From Gemmatimonadetes bacterium bin94 (GTDB taxonomy: Bacteria; Gemmatimonadota; Gemmatimonadetes; Longimicrobiales; Gaopeijiaceae): a stretch of 64,000 bases of DNA. Numbering within the stretch: position 1 is the first letter of the stretch; each line of letters starts with the position of its first letter. A model generated the notes under the pieces. It was not told the DNA's origin, searched no databases, and saw only the letters and a program-made list of their open reading frames with translations. Positions 1 through 11,305 of this stretch are shown here, piece by piece. A program made the translations under genes and the position numbers. The DNA is taken from NCBI GenBank assembly GCA_002238865.1, contig MPNE01000017.1, forward strand, positions 1 to 64,000, in the 5' to 3' direction.

Positions 1-2
1 TG

Positions 3-866
3 GGGAGCCTGCTGCTCAAGGCGCTCGAAGTGGCCGAAGACAAGCTCTACCGCGCCGAGCGCGCCGCCGGGACCGAGGACCGGACCACGGCGGCGCAGCG
101 TCGGGCCGACGCCCTGGGGCTGTGGCTCGAAGAGCGCGTCCAGCCCCGGGTGCAACTTGTGGTGCACTCGCTCGAAGGCGACAAGCAGGGAGCAGCAGCG
201 CCGGCCACCTCTCTGGTCACCGAAGACGGCTCGAACGTTTCAGCTGAAACGTCTTCGCGGCTCGCCTGCGACGCAGAGGTCGTGCGCATCACGCGGGGTG
301 CTGACGGCTCCGTTCTCGACGTCGGGCGCCGGCAAAGGAGCGTGGGGTGGCGGCTGCGCAAGGCCCTCGACGCCCGCGACGGAGGGTGCCGCTTCCCCGG
401 ATGCGGATCACGACTGCGCACCCACGCCCATCACATCACCCACTGGGCCCACGGCGGAGAGACCGCAATGAACAACCTGGTGCTGCTGTGCCCCTTCCAC
501 CACCGCGCGGTCCACGAGGGGGGCTGGCGGGTCGAGATGGACGCGCGGGGAGTCCCGCGCTTCTTCAACCCCCTGGGTGTTCCCGTGCCCGTGGTGCCCG
601 CGCCCCCGGACATTGGCGGCCTGCTGCCCCAGGGCGCCTCTGCCGGATCAGCGGCGGACCTGTCGGCATCCCTGCCGGCGGACCGGTCGGGATCCCTGCC
701 GGCGGACGCCTCGGCACGCTCGCCGCAGGACTTCGGACTCGCCCGCTGGCACGGCCATCCAGGCATCGGTGCCCACACCGGAATGACGCGATGGCGGGGC
801 GAACGCCCCGACTGGGGCTGGGCACTGGCGTGTCTCTGGCAGGAAGGAGGTGGCCATGTATCATGA
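3..866 (+). CDS. HNH endonuclease-domain protein, DUF222/13E12-like, 5' truncated by window edge
   Basis: The frame is open to the left edge, so the N-terminus lies outside the window. The first visible residues (GSLLLKALEVAEDKLY) resemble the end of a DUF222 helical domain. A compact HNH domain follows at about nt 380-530: CRFPGC, then HAHHI, a Trp-x-x-Gly-Gly stretch, NLVLLCPFHH and VHEGGW. The paired Cys and His residues fit a zinc-bound beta-beta-alpha nuclease fold. The last ~100 residues are a low-complexity Pro/Ala/Ser-rich tail with a short repeated unit (LPADRSGS, LPADASAR). Its stop lies inside the start region of imuB, so the two are probably translated together. Proteins of this family are mostly found in Actinobacteria and usually have no known role. 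Nuclease activity is inferred from the motif only. Confidence 0.85.
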   Translation, partial: GSLLLKALEVAEDKLYRAERAAGTEDRTTAAQRRADALGLWLEERVQPRVQLVVHSLEGDKQGAAAPATSLVTEDGSNVSAETSSRLACDAEVVRITRGADGSVLDVGRRQRSVGWRLRKALDARDGGCRFPGCGSRLRTHAHHITHWAHGGETAMNNLVLLCPFHHRAVHEGGWRVEMDARGVPRFFNPLGVPVPVVPAPPDIGGLLPQGASAGSAADLSASLPADRSGSLPADASARSPQDFGLARWHGHPGIGAHTGMTRWRGERPDWGWALACLWQEGGGHVS

Positions 867-2499
867 ACGACACACCATATCCGCGCTATCGGGGACGCCG
901 GCCCGACCGGGCCCGAGCATCCCCCGCCGCATCCTCGCTGCATGGTTTCCGTGGTGGGCAACCGAAAGGCTGGCGCAGCACTGTCCCGAGGCACGCAACC
1001 AGCCCTTCGTCACCGCTGGCGAGAGCCGGAACCGTCAGGTCATCACCGCGGCCAACCCCCGCGCCACCCGTACGGGCCTCGTTGTCGGCATGCCCCTGGC
1101 CGACGGGCGCGCCATCGTGCCCGGGGTGGTCGTCCACTCCGCCGATCCTGCCGGCGACGCCCGCGCCCTTGAACGGCTGGCCCGGTGGGCGGACCGTTTC
1201 ACCCCGCGTGTCATGCCCGACGGGGTCGACACGCTTTTCCTCGACATCGGCGGCTGTGCACGTCTCTTCGGCGGCGAGGAAGCGCTGATGGCATCGCTGC
1301 GGGGTGCGCTGGAAGGCTTCGGGCTGACCGTACGGCTGGCGCTGGCCGACACTCCCGGCGCGGCGTGGGCCCTGGCCCACTATGGCGCGGACGATCCCGC
1401 GATGGCTCCGGAAGGCGTCGGGCCGCCCGGACTGGAAGAAGCGCTGGCCGAGTTGCCCGTGGCGGCTCTGCGCCTGAGCGCCGATGTCGCGGACGGGCTT
1501 GTTTCCTTCGGGTTGGACAGAATCTGCACACTATCTGTCATGGAATCTGGCAAATTGACCGAACGCTTCGGCCCGGAGCCGGTTCGGCGGCTGGAACAGG
1601 CCCTCGGTCTCCGCGAAGAGCCGCTCACGCCGTTGCGGCCCCGCCTGCTGCGGGAAGCCCATCGCGCCTTTGCCGAGCCGATTTCGGCCGCCGAGGACAT
1701 TCACGCGGCGGTGGACGGACTCCTGGACGACCTGTGTCTGAACCTGAGCCGGGCGGGTGAAGGAGCCCGGCGGCTGCGCCTTGTATGCCGCCGCGCCGAT
1801 GGCGGAACGGGCACGGTCATGATCGGTACCAGCCGTCCCCTGCGCCGCAAGAAGCCGCTCATGGGGCTCTTCTCCGAAAAGCTGAACCAGGTCGAGCCCG
1901 GCTTCGGGATCGACGAGATCGTGCTGGCCAGCGACGTGGTCGAGACCATCGACGAGGTGCAGACCGACTGGGACCCCGCTGCCGGACAGAACGGCCACCC
2001 CGGTGACGACGAGGAGCTGGCCGGCCTGCTCGACCGGCTGGGGAACCGCCTCGGCTTCGGCCGGATCGGGCGTCCGCTGCCGCAAGAGAGTTGGCTTCCG
2101 GAACGGGCGGTGGGAGGCATTGGAGATCTGGCGGCGGCCGCGCTGACGCCCGTCGCTGCCTGGCCGCAGGGCCGGGAACGACCGTTGCGTCTGTTGTCTC
2201 CGCCCGAGCCGGTCGAGGTCAGGGGTTCCGGCGTCCCGGCCGGCTCAGACGCCGTGCTCTCCCACTTCCGCCGTCGCGGACGGTTGCACCGGGTGGTCGC
2301 CGCCCGCGGGCCCGAGCGGCTGGAGTGCGAGTGGTGGCGGGAAGACGCTCCGGCCCGTGACTACTACCTGGCCGAAGACGAGGAGGGTTGTCGCTACTGG
2401 CTGTTCAGGGTGGGTGCGCGGGGTCCCGGGACGGCAAACCCGCGCCGCGGCGAGAAGGACGAGACCCCTCGCTGGTTCCTGCACGGTGTTTTCGGATAA
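856..2499 (+). CDS. imuB: ImuB, catalytically inactive Y-family polymerase-like mutagenesis factor
   Basis: About 547 aa. It begins with the ImuB-type segment AAWFPWWATERLAQ and contains DTLFLDIGGCARLFGG, where active Y-family polymerases carry catalytic acidic residues. It ends with WFLHGVFG, a typical ImuB terminus. In known systems ImuB binds the beta clamp and recruits DnaE2 for translesion synthesis after DNA damage. I chose ATG 856 because AGGAAGGAGG at 841-850 gives good ribosome-binding spacing; a GTG at 850 would overlap that site. The start lies inside the preceding HNH gene. The usual partner ImuA (RecA-like) is not between the left edge and dnaE2; it may lie outside the window or be absent. 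Confidence 0.9.
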   Translation: MYHERHTISALSGTPARPGPSIPRRILAAWFPWWATERLAQHCPEARNQPFVTAGESRNRQVITAANPRATRTGLVVGMPLADGRAIVPGVVVHSADPAGDARALERLARWADRFTPRVMPDGVDTLFLDIGGCARLFGGEEALMASLRGALEGFGLTVRLALADTPGAAWALAHYGADDPAMAPEGVGPPGLEEALAELPVAALRLSADVADGLVSFGLDRICTLSVMESGKLTERFGPEPVRRLEQALGLREEPLTPLRPRLLREAHRAFAEPISAAEDIHAAVDGLLDDLCLNLSRAGEGARRLRLVCRRADGGTGTVMIGTSRPLRRKKPLMGLFSEKLNQVEPGFGIDEIVLASDVVETIDEVQTDWDPAAGQNGHPGDDEELAGLLDRLGNRLGFGRIGRPLPQESWLPERAVGGIGDLAAAALTPVAAWPQGRERPLRLLSPPEPVEVRGSGVPAGSDAVLSHFRRRGRLHRVVAARGPERLECEWWREDAPARDYYLAEDEEGCRYWLFRVGARGPGTANPRRGEKDETPRWFLHGVFG

Positions 2500-2557
2500 G
2501 GGAGAGGGAGACGACCAACCGACCCCTACGGCGCCCGTGCCAGCAGCCGTGGCCGCG

Positions 2558-2899
2558 CTATCGCGAATTGCGTGCCACGAACGCCGCCAGCAGGAGGACG
2601 ATGATCGGCACCGCGACCTGTCCCATCTGGCCCGCCCGCAACAGCGTGAAGATCGCGCCGAGCATGACGACGAACATGGCTGCGGCTGCATGGGAGCGCG
2701 TCTTTTTCACCAGAAGCCCGACGCCGCCAGCCGTTTCGGCCACGCCGATCAGGTACTGGAACCAGGCAGGATAGCCCCACGCGCCAAACTGCTCGACCAT
2801 CATCCCGCCCAGCTTGGTCACGCCCTGGAACAGGAAGAGCAATGCCAGCACGATCGATACCACGGTCGTCAACTTCCCTGCTTTTGCCTTGTCGGTCAT
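2558..2899 (-). CDS. DoxX-like small membrane protein
   Basis: 113 aa with four hydrophobic segments, the pattern of DoxX/DoxX-like (DUF4267-type) quinone-associated membrane proteins. Visible landmarks are FLFQGVTKLGG, YLIGVAETAGGVGLL and a hydrophobic tail PIIVLLLAAFVARNSR. ATG 2899 is preceded by AAGGAG seven bases upstream; longer upstream starts have no such site and add a non-membrane, low-quality extension. It is transcribed towards imuB and divergently from dnaE2, so it shares the 2900-3052 control region with dnaE2. Function in this family is poorly defined; redox or oxidative stress roles have been reported for some members. Confidence 0.75.
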   Translation of the reverse strand: MTDKAKAGKLTTVVSIVLALLFLFQGVTKLGGMMVEQFGAWGYPAWFQYLIGVAETAGGVGLLVKKTRSHAAAAMFVVMLGAIFTLLRAGQMGQVAVPIIVLLLAAFVARNSR

Positions 2900-3014
2900 T
2901 TGGTGTACTCCTTGCGGGTCTATCAGGTCCGGACAACGTGGAGGGAAACTACTGCGTGACCGGAGCGCGGAACACGCCTGCTCCCTGGCGCGCATCACGG
3001 CCGCGCGCGTTTTC

Positions 3015-3043
3015 TTGATGTTCGGTAAATATTCGGTTATCGT
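3015..3043 (+). promoter_or_regulatory. Candidate dnaE2 promoter with TTCGGT direct repeat
   Basis: TTGATG (3015-3020) and TATCGT (3038-3043) are 17 bp apart and fit a -35/-10 pair. The hexamer TTCGGT occurs at 3021-3026 and 3032-3037, one helical turn apart, in the spacer. The predicted transcription start would fall about 3050, only a few bases before ATG 3053, so the dnaE2 message may be nearly leaderless. The repeat is a candidate operator for a damage-responsive regulator, but it matches no SOS box I can name. Confidence 0.45.
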
Positions 3044-3052
3044 TCAGGGGCC

Positions 3053-6277
<3,225 letters not shown>

Positions 6278-6340
6278 TCAGGCCGATCAGAACATGCGTG
6301 TGCCTGTTCCGCAGTCCCGACAAGCGGCTCCCTTCCTGAA

Positions 6341-6949
6341 TCACGGGTCAGCGGCACTGAACCCGCACAACGCGAACACTTCGACCCCGAGCCCCCGCAG
6401 CCGCGAGGCCCCCGGCAACTCCGGCAGGTCCACGACGAACCCCGCACCCACGACCTCCCCTCCCATCCCCCGGATCAGCTCGATCGCCGCGGCAGCGCTG
6501 CCCCCGGTCGCCACCAGGTCGTCGATCAGAAGCACCCGCGTTCCGGCACCGATCGGGGCAACCACCTGCATCTCCACACGGGCAGTCCCATACTCCAGGT
6601 CATAGTCCACGCCCCGCACCTCACCCGGCAGCTTCCCCGCCTTCCTCACGGGAACGAAGCCCACACCCAGCTCCTGGGCCACCGGGACGCCGAAGATGAA
6701 TCCGCGCGCCTCGATGCCGACGACCACCTCGGGCATCGCCTCCCGGAACCGGCGGGCCAGCGCCACGGTCGCCGCGCGGAATCCGTCGGCGTCTTCCACC
6801 AGACCCATCACATCGCGAAACCTGATCCCCGGTATGGGGAAATCGGGGACGGCACGAATCAGGGACTTGATGCGGGTGGCCAGCCCTTCCGCTCTCCCAC
6901 GAGCGCCCGGGTCAGGCGTTCCCGATTCCATCCGTCCGGGGTGTCCCAT
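6341..6949 (-). CDS. apt: Adenine phosphoribosyltransferase
   Basis: About 202 aa. It carries the PRPP-binding motif VLLIDDLVATGGS and the Apt-type segments PDFPIPGIRFRD and GIEARGFIFG. Apt converts adenine and PRPP to AMP in purine salvage. The chosen ATG at 6949 starts three bases after the stop of the upstream oxidoreductase, so the gene is the last member of a minus-strand operon. The first ~25 residues exceed the usual ~170-aa Apt, so an internal start is possible (Met-7, at MESGTPDPG). Finding a purine-salvage gene at the end of a D-amino-acid and peptide operon is unusual. Confidence 0.92.
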   Translation of the reverse strand: MGHPGRMESGTPDPGARGRAEGLATRIKSLIRAVPDFPIPGIRFRDVMGLVEDADGFRAATVALARRFREAMPEVVVGIEARGFIFGVPVAQELGVGFVPVRKAGKLPGEVRGVDYDLEYGTARVEMQVVAPIGAGTRVLLIDDLVATGGSAAAAIELIRGMGGEVVGAGFVVDLPELPGASRLRGLGVEVFALCGFSAADP

Positions 6950-6952
6950 GTC

Positions 6953-8188
6953 CTAGAACCGCCCTGCCGAGAATGCCCCCAACCCCACGCCCGGCTTCCC
7001 CTCCAGCATCAGCCCGGCGAGCGCCCACCCGCTGCTCGGACCCAGCGTGATGCCCAGCATCTGGTGGCCGGTGTTGACGTACACGTTCTCGTGCGACGGC
7101 AGCTTCCCCATCACGGGAAGCGAGTCCGGCACGACCGGGCGCATCCCCACCCAGGCGCGGCCTCCCTCCTTCGCCTCGGGTATGTCCACCTCGCGGCTCA
7201 CGATGCGTCGCAGCGACCGGACCCGCGCCGTGTCCATGCGGCGGTTGATCCCCGACAGCTCCATCGTTCCCGAGAAGCGCAGTGCACCCTTGAAGGGAGT
7301 CATGCCGATCTTGGCGCCGCCCAGGTAGAGCGGTTGGCGCAGCTGGTTCCGGGGCTGATCGATGGTGACCGAGTACCCTTTTCCGGCGGTCAGCGGAATT
7401 GGCCACCCCAGCATGCGGGTCAGGGAACCGGTATGCGCACCCGCCGCCAGCACCACGGCATCGACCGCCACCTCCTCCTTCGAGGTGACGATGGCCCTGA
7501 CACGCCCGCGCTCGCTCCTGAACCCCGTCGCCATCGTCTCTTCGTGCACCTCCACCGCACTCGCGCGCAGCGCCGCCCCCAGTCCCGCGGTCAGCGAATC
7601 AGGCCGCACATGGCGGTCCGCGCCCACGAAGAGTCCGAACCTGAAGCCCGGGCGGAGCATGGGCTCGCGCTCATACACCTCGGACTCGGTCAAATCGGTG
7701 CAGTTCGTCGCGCCGGCCGCCGTCACCAGCTTGACCTCCTTCTGCGCCGCGGCCGCCTTGTCGGAGTCGCGGAACACCATCAGCACCCCCGCCTCGTGGC
7801 ACTCGAAGTCCACACCTTCCGCGGCCAACTCGTCATAGCGCTCCATCGTGAACCGGTTGAGCGCCGCGATGGCAGCGATCCCACGCTTCTGATCGGCGTG
7901 GTTGCAGAAAGAACGGAACCGCATCAGCCACGGGGCCAGCCTTGGCAACGCCGAAGGCCTGATGTACAGCGGGCTGTCCGGCCGCAGCATCCAGCTGAGG
8001 GACTTCCATGTGAGCCCGGGCGCGGGCAGCGGGCTCGATATCGACGGGCAGACCCATCCCGCGTTGCCCCTGGAGCAGCCTGCGCCCAGGGTCCCGGACT
8101 CCACGACGACGGGGTCCGCGCCCATCTTCTTCAGGTACCAGGCGGTGGAAAGGCCGATGACCCCGCCACCCACGACCCCTACGCGCAT
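6953..8188 (-). CDS. FAD-dependent D-amino-acid dehydrogenase/oxidase (DAO family, DadA-like)
   Basis: 411 aa. The N-terminal dinucleotide-binding motif VGGGVIGLSTAWYL identifies the FAD-binding DAO fold. DadA-like features follow: CSRGNAGWVCPS, PLTAGKGYSVTI and the C-terminal NTGHQMLGITLGPSSGW. The expected reaction is oxidative deamination of D-amino acids to 2-oxo acids, probably feeding the respiratory chain. Its ATG overlaps the TGA of the D-aminoacylase gene by one base (8186-8190), so the deacylase product could pass directly to this enzyme. Exact substrate range cannot be read from sequence; sarcosine or glycine oxidase activity is an alternative. Confidence 0.88.
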   Translation of the reverse strand: MRVGVVGGGVIGLSTAWYLKKMGADPVVVESGTLGAGCSRGNAGWVCPSISSPLPAPGLTWKSLSWMLRPDSPLYIRPSALPRLAPWLMRFRSFCNHADQKRGIAAIAALNRFTMERYDELAAEGVDFECHEAGVLMVFRDSDKAAAAQKEVKLVTAAGATNCTDLTESEVYEREPMLRPGFRFGLFVGADRHVRPDSLTAGLGAALRASAVEVHEETMATGFRSERGRVRAIVTSKEEVAVDAVVLAAGAHTGSLTRMLGWPIPLTAGKGYSVTIDQPRNQLRQPLYLGGAKIGMTPFKGALRFSGTMELSGINRRMDTARVRSLRRIVSREVDIPEAKEGGRAWVGMRPVVPDSLPVMGKLPSHENVYVNTGHQMLGITLGPSSGWALAGLMLEGKPGVGLGAFSAGRF

Positions 8189-9984
8189 CAGGACGGCCTG
8201 TACCCCGGCCCCCGCACGATCCGCCCCGGCTTCGCCCCCGTGTGCTCCCCCCCGCTCAGCACCCGCACCCCGTTCACGAACACCTCCTCGACGCCGACCG
8301 AAAGCTGGTGCGGATCCTCGAAGGTCGCCCTGTCCGCGACCGTCGCCGCATCGAAGACGACCACGTCCGCGTACATCCCGGGCCTGAGCACGCCACGGTC
8401 GTGGATCGACAGCCGGGTCGCGACGGCAGAGGACATCTTGCGCACCGCGTCCTCCAGCGTGATGACCCCCTCGTCGCGCACGTACTTGCCCAGAATGCGC
8501 GGGTAGGTGCCGTACGATCGCGGGTGCGCCATCCCGGTCACGCTGTCCGGATCGAAGCCGGAAGCGTCGGTGCCGATCTTGATCCACGGCTGCCGCAACT
8601 GCAGCGCGACGTTCCCTTCGTCCATCATGAAGACGACCATCCCGGCCTGGCCTCCCGTCATCAGGATGACCTCGATGGCCGCGTCAACCCAGTCCACACC
8701 CATGCCGGCGGCGACCTCGGCGAGGCGCATGCCCACGTAGCCCCCTGCGCCATTCGGCTCCCCGTCCGGTCCCGTCTCGGCCACCGAGGTGATCAGGACT
8801 CCCTCCGGCGTGGTCAACACCCCGAGGTTCTCCCACTGCGCGGTGTCCGCCAGAACCTCGTCGTGAATGCGCCGCCGCGTCTCCGGGTCGGTCAGGTTGT
8901 CGAGGAGCGCGCCGCCTTCCGACGCCCACGGCGGCAGCAGCGCCGAGAGCCCCGTCCCGCCGGCGGTATAGGGGTACATGTTGGCCTGCACGTCCACCCC
9001 GGCCGCACGCGCCGAATCGATCTTCGCAATGGCCAGCTCCGCCTTGTGGAAGTTGCGCACGTCCGCCGCCTTCAGGTGGTAGATCTCCACCGGCACACCC
9101 CCCCGCTCCCCGATCTCGATCGCCTCGTCGATCGCTTCCAGGTACCGGTCCGCCTCGGAGCGCATGTGCGTGATGTACACACCGCCATACGGCGCGCTCG
9201 CGGCCACCACCTCCACCAGTTCGTCCGTCGACGCGAAGTTGCCCGGGGGATAGATCAGCGCGCTGGCCACCCCGAACGCGCCATCCTCCATCGCCCACCT
9301 CGTCACGGCCTGCATGGTGTCGAGCTGGGCCTCGTTCGCGGCGCCCGCCGCTTCGCCCATCGCGTAGACGCGCACCGTCGTCGCACCCACGAACGAGCCG
9401 ACGTTGGGCGATCCCCCGTTTTCCGCCATCGCGTTCAGCCACCGGTCGAAGCCGCGCGGTCCCGAGAAGTCGAGCCTTTCGCCCTGCGCTTCGGGATCGA
9501 CCAGTCCGGCACCCGCATCCGTGTTGGCGTTGGCAGGCGCATTCGTCCACCCCTCGCCCATGATCTCGGTCGTGATCCCCTGCGTGATCTTCCCCAGGAG
9601 GCGTCCGTCGCCGGTCAGCAGCGGCCCGCGGGCGTGCGACTGGATGTCGATGAAGCCGGGTGAGACGACCTTGCCGGAAGCGTCGATCCGCACCCCGGCC
9701 TCCTCGTCGGCAAGCCCTCCCGCTCGCGTGACCGCCGCGATCCGGTCCCCGCGGATGCCCACATCGCCGTAGAACCACGCCGCCCCCGTGCCATCGACCA
9801 CGCGCCCGTTCTCGATGACGACGTCCATCGGGCCACCGGCGGACATCCCGTCCCCGGCGCCCGGATCTCCATCCCCGCAGGCGCCCAACAGGGCAAGAAG
9901 GGCGACCACAACCCCCCTCGATCCCCGCGGCGGTCGCACATTCGTCCCAACCGGACATCCCGGAAGCCCCGACTTCGTCTTCAT
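8188..9984 (-). CDS. N-acyl-D-amino-acid deacylase family lipoprotein
   Basis: 598 aa from ATG 9984, one base after the stop of the upstream gene. Signal peptide with lipobox LLGAC, so probably an envelope lipoprotein. The amidohydrolase body shows DVVIENGRVVDGTGA, GFIDIQSHARGP, THMRSEADRYLEAIDEAI, EIYHLKAA and the C-terminal GVLRPGMYADVVVFD. The family hydrolyses N-acyl-D-amino acids or D-peptides to free D-amino acids. In classical members the early metal site is HxH; here that position reads Q-S-H, so metal use may differ. The overlap with the downstream D-amino-acid oxidoreductase supports a coupled D-amino-acid pathway. Confidence 0.88.
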   Translation of the reverse strand: MKTKSGLPGCPVGTNVRPPRGSRGVVVALLALLGACGDGDPGAGDGMSAGGPMDVVIENGRVVDGTGAAWFYGDVGIRGDRIAAVTRAGGLADEEAGVRIDASGKVVSPGFIDIQSHARGPLLTGDGRLLGKITQGITTEIMGEGWTNAPANANTDAGAGLVDPEAQGERLDFSGPRGFDRWLNAMAENGGSPNVGSFVGATTVRVYAMGEAAGAANEAQLDTMQAVTRWAMEDGAFGVASALIYPPGNFASTDELVEVVAASAPYGGVYITHMRSEADRYLEAIDEAIEIGERGGVPVEIYHLKAADVRNFHKAELAIAKIDSARAAGVDVQANMYPYTAGGTGLSALLPPWASEGGALLDNLTDPETRRRIHDEVLADTAQWENLGVLTTPEGVLITSVAETGPDGEPNGAGGYVGMRLAEVAAGMGVDWVDAAIEVILMTGGQAGMVVFMMDEGNVALQLRQPWIKIGTDASGFDPDSVTGMAHPRSYGTYPRILGKYVRDEGVITLEDAVRKMSSAVATRLSIHDRGVLRPGMYADVVVFDAATVADRATFEDPHQLSVGVEEVFVNGVRVLSGGEHTGAKPGRIVRGPGYRPS

Positions 9985-9985
9985 A

Positions 9986-11305
9986 TCAATCCTGTCTCTC
10001 ATGCACCAGACGTCCGCCCACGTACACGCGGCTCGCCCAGGTGCGAATGCTCAGCGGGTCGCCGTCGAAGACGACCACGTCCGCGTCCTTCCCCACTTCC
10101 AGACTCCCCAGCCGGTCCGACACCCCGAGCACCTCGGCAGGACTCAGGGTGAGCGCCCGCAGGACATCGGCCCGGTTCATCCCGTGCCCAAGCGCGATCG
10201 AAGCGTCGATCAGCAGCCACTGACCGGCAACCCCCGCACCGAACGTTCCGAAGCTCCGCGAGAAGCTCGCGAACGAGATGTGCACCCCGGCCTCGTTCAG
10301 CCACACCGCGTTGCGCTCGTCGACCCCGCCGTAGTCGCCGGGGTCCGGAATCTCCTCGCCGGAGATGTAGGGATGGGACAGCGGGCCCAGCACAACGGGG
10401 ATCCCCCGGTCGGCCAGTTCGTCCCTCATCTGATGCGCGCCCGCGCCACCGTCAATGACCAATTCGAAGCCGAACTCCTCGGCGAGCTCGATCGCCACCC
10501 GGATGTCGCGTGTCGCGTTGGCCTGGACGCGCGCCGGTACCTCACCCCTGAGCAGCCGCGCCATTGCCTCCATGCCGAGATTGCGGGGGCCCGCGTTCTC
10601 TCCGCCGGCACCCGCCTCGCCTTCGTCGCCCGCATCACCGCCCTGGGGACCGGCTCCGCTCTCCACCCACTCCCGGGCCCTCACCAGCAGCTCCCGCAAC
10701 TGGGACACGACCGCCATCCGTGTCGAAGGGGACCGTGACATGTCTCGATAGGTCGATGCCGGACGCCCGCCGAGCGTGATGTCGATGGCCGCGGGCTCAC
10801 GCACGATCAGGTCGCCGAAACGAGCGCCGGCCGTCTTCACCACCGCTCCCTGTCCCCCCAGAACGGTTGCATCGCCCGGCCCGACGTACATCGCCGTGAC
10901 GCCCCCCTGGAGCAGCTCGCGCACCCGAATCTCACCCGCATCCCCCGACCCGAAGGTGCCGAAGGGAGCAAACGCCTCGATGATCCGCAGCTCCGGCGTA
11001 AGCGGGTTCGGCACTTCGTTCATGTCTTCGCCGGCGACACCGTAGTAGCTCATCGCGTCGATGATCCCCGGCAGCACCACGCGCCCCGTGACGTCCACGA
11101 CCTCCGCACCCGCGGGAATCGCAACGTCCGCGCCGACTGCGGCGATCCTGCCGTCGACCATCACCACCGTCCCCCCTTCGATGGGGCCCGAGGAGATGGG
11201 CAAAACAAGCCCCCCGGTGAGAGCCACGGTCTGTGCCTGGACCGCTGCCCCGGCGACGCAGATCGCGACCGCCCCGAGCACGGCCCCCCTCGCCGCCCCG
11301 ATCAT
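9986..11305 (-). CDS. Amidohydrolase-like secreted protein lacking metal ligands
   Basis: 439 aa with a signal peptide ending about AAVQAQ. It has the composite-domain features of amidohydrolases (GTVVMVDGRIAAVGADV near the start, LGSLEVGKDADVVVFDGDP near the end) and is a clear paralogue of the next gene upstream. Where the paralogue has the metal-binding DNHSHIG, this one has DAMSYYG. Where the paralogue has TIHHSTE and FHTDDP, this one has VIDGGAG and FASFSR. All expected catalytic His and Asp ligands therefore look lost, although the reading frame is intact. Start ATG 11305 overlaps the upstream TGA (ATGA), so the pair is made together. A structural or regulatory subunit of the active paralogue is the simplest idea. 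Confidence 0.82.
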   Translation of the reverse strand: MIGAARGAVLGAVAICVAGAAVQAQTVALTGGLVLPISSGPIEGGTVVMVDGRIAAVGADVAIPAGAEVVDVTGRVVLPGIIDAMSYYGVAGEDMNEVPNPLTPELRIIEAFAPFGTFGSGDAGEIRVRELLQGGVTAMYVGPGDATVLGGQGAVVKTAGARFGDLIVREPAAIDITLGGRPASTYRDMSRSPSTRMAVVSQLRELLVRAREWVESGAGPQGGDAGDEGEAGAGGENAGPRNLGMEAMARLLRGEVPARVQANATRDIRVAIELAEEFGFELVIDGGAGAHQMRDELADRGIPVVLGPLSHPYISGEEIPDPGDYGGVDERNAVWLNEAGVHISFASFSRSFGTFGAGVAGQWLLIDASIALGHGMNRADVLRALTLSPAEVLGVSDRLGSLEVGKDADVVVFDGDPLSIRTWASRVYVGGRLVHERQD

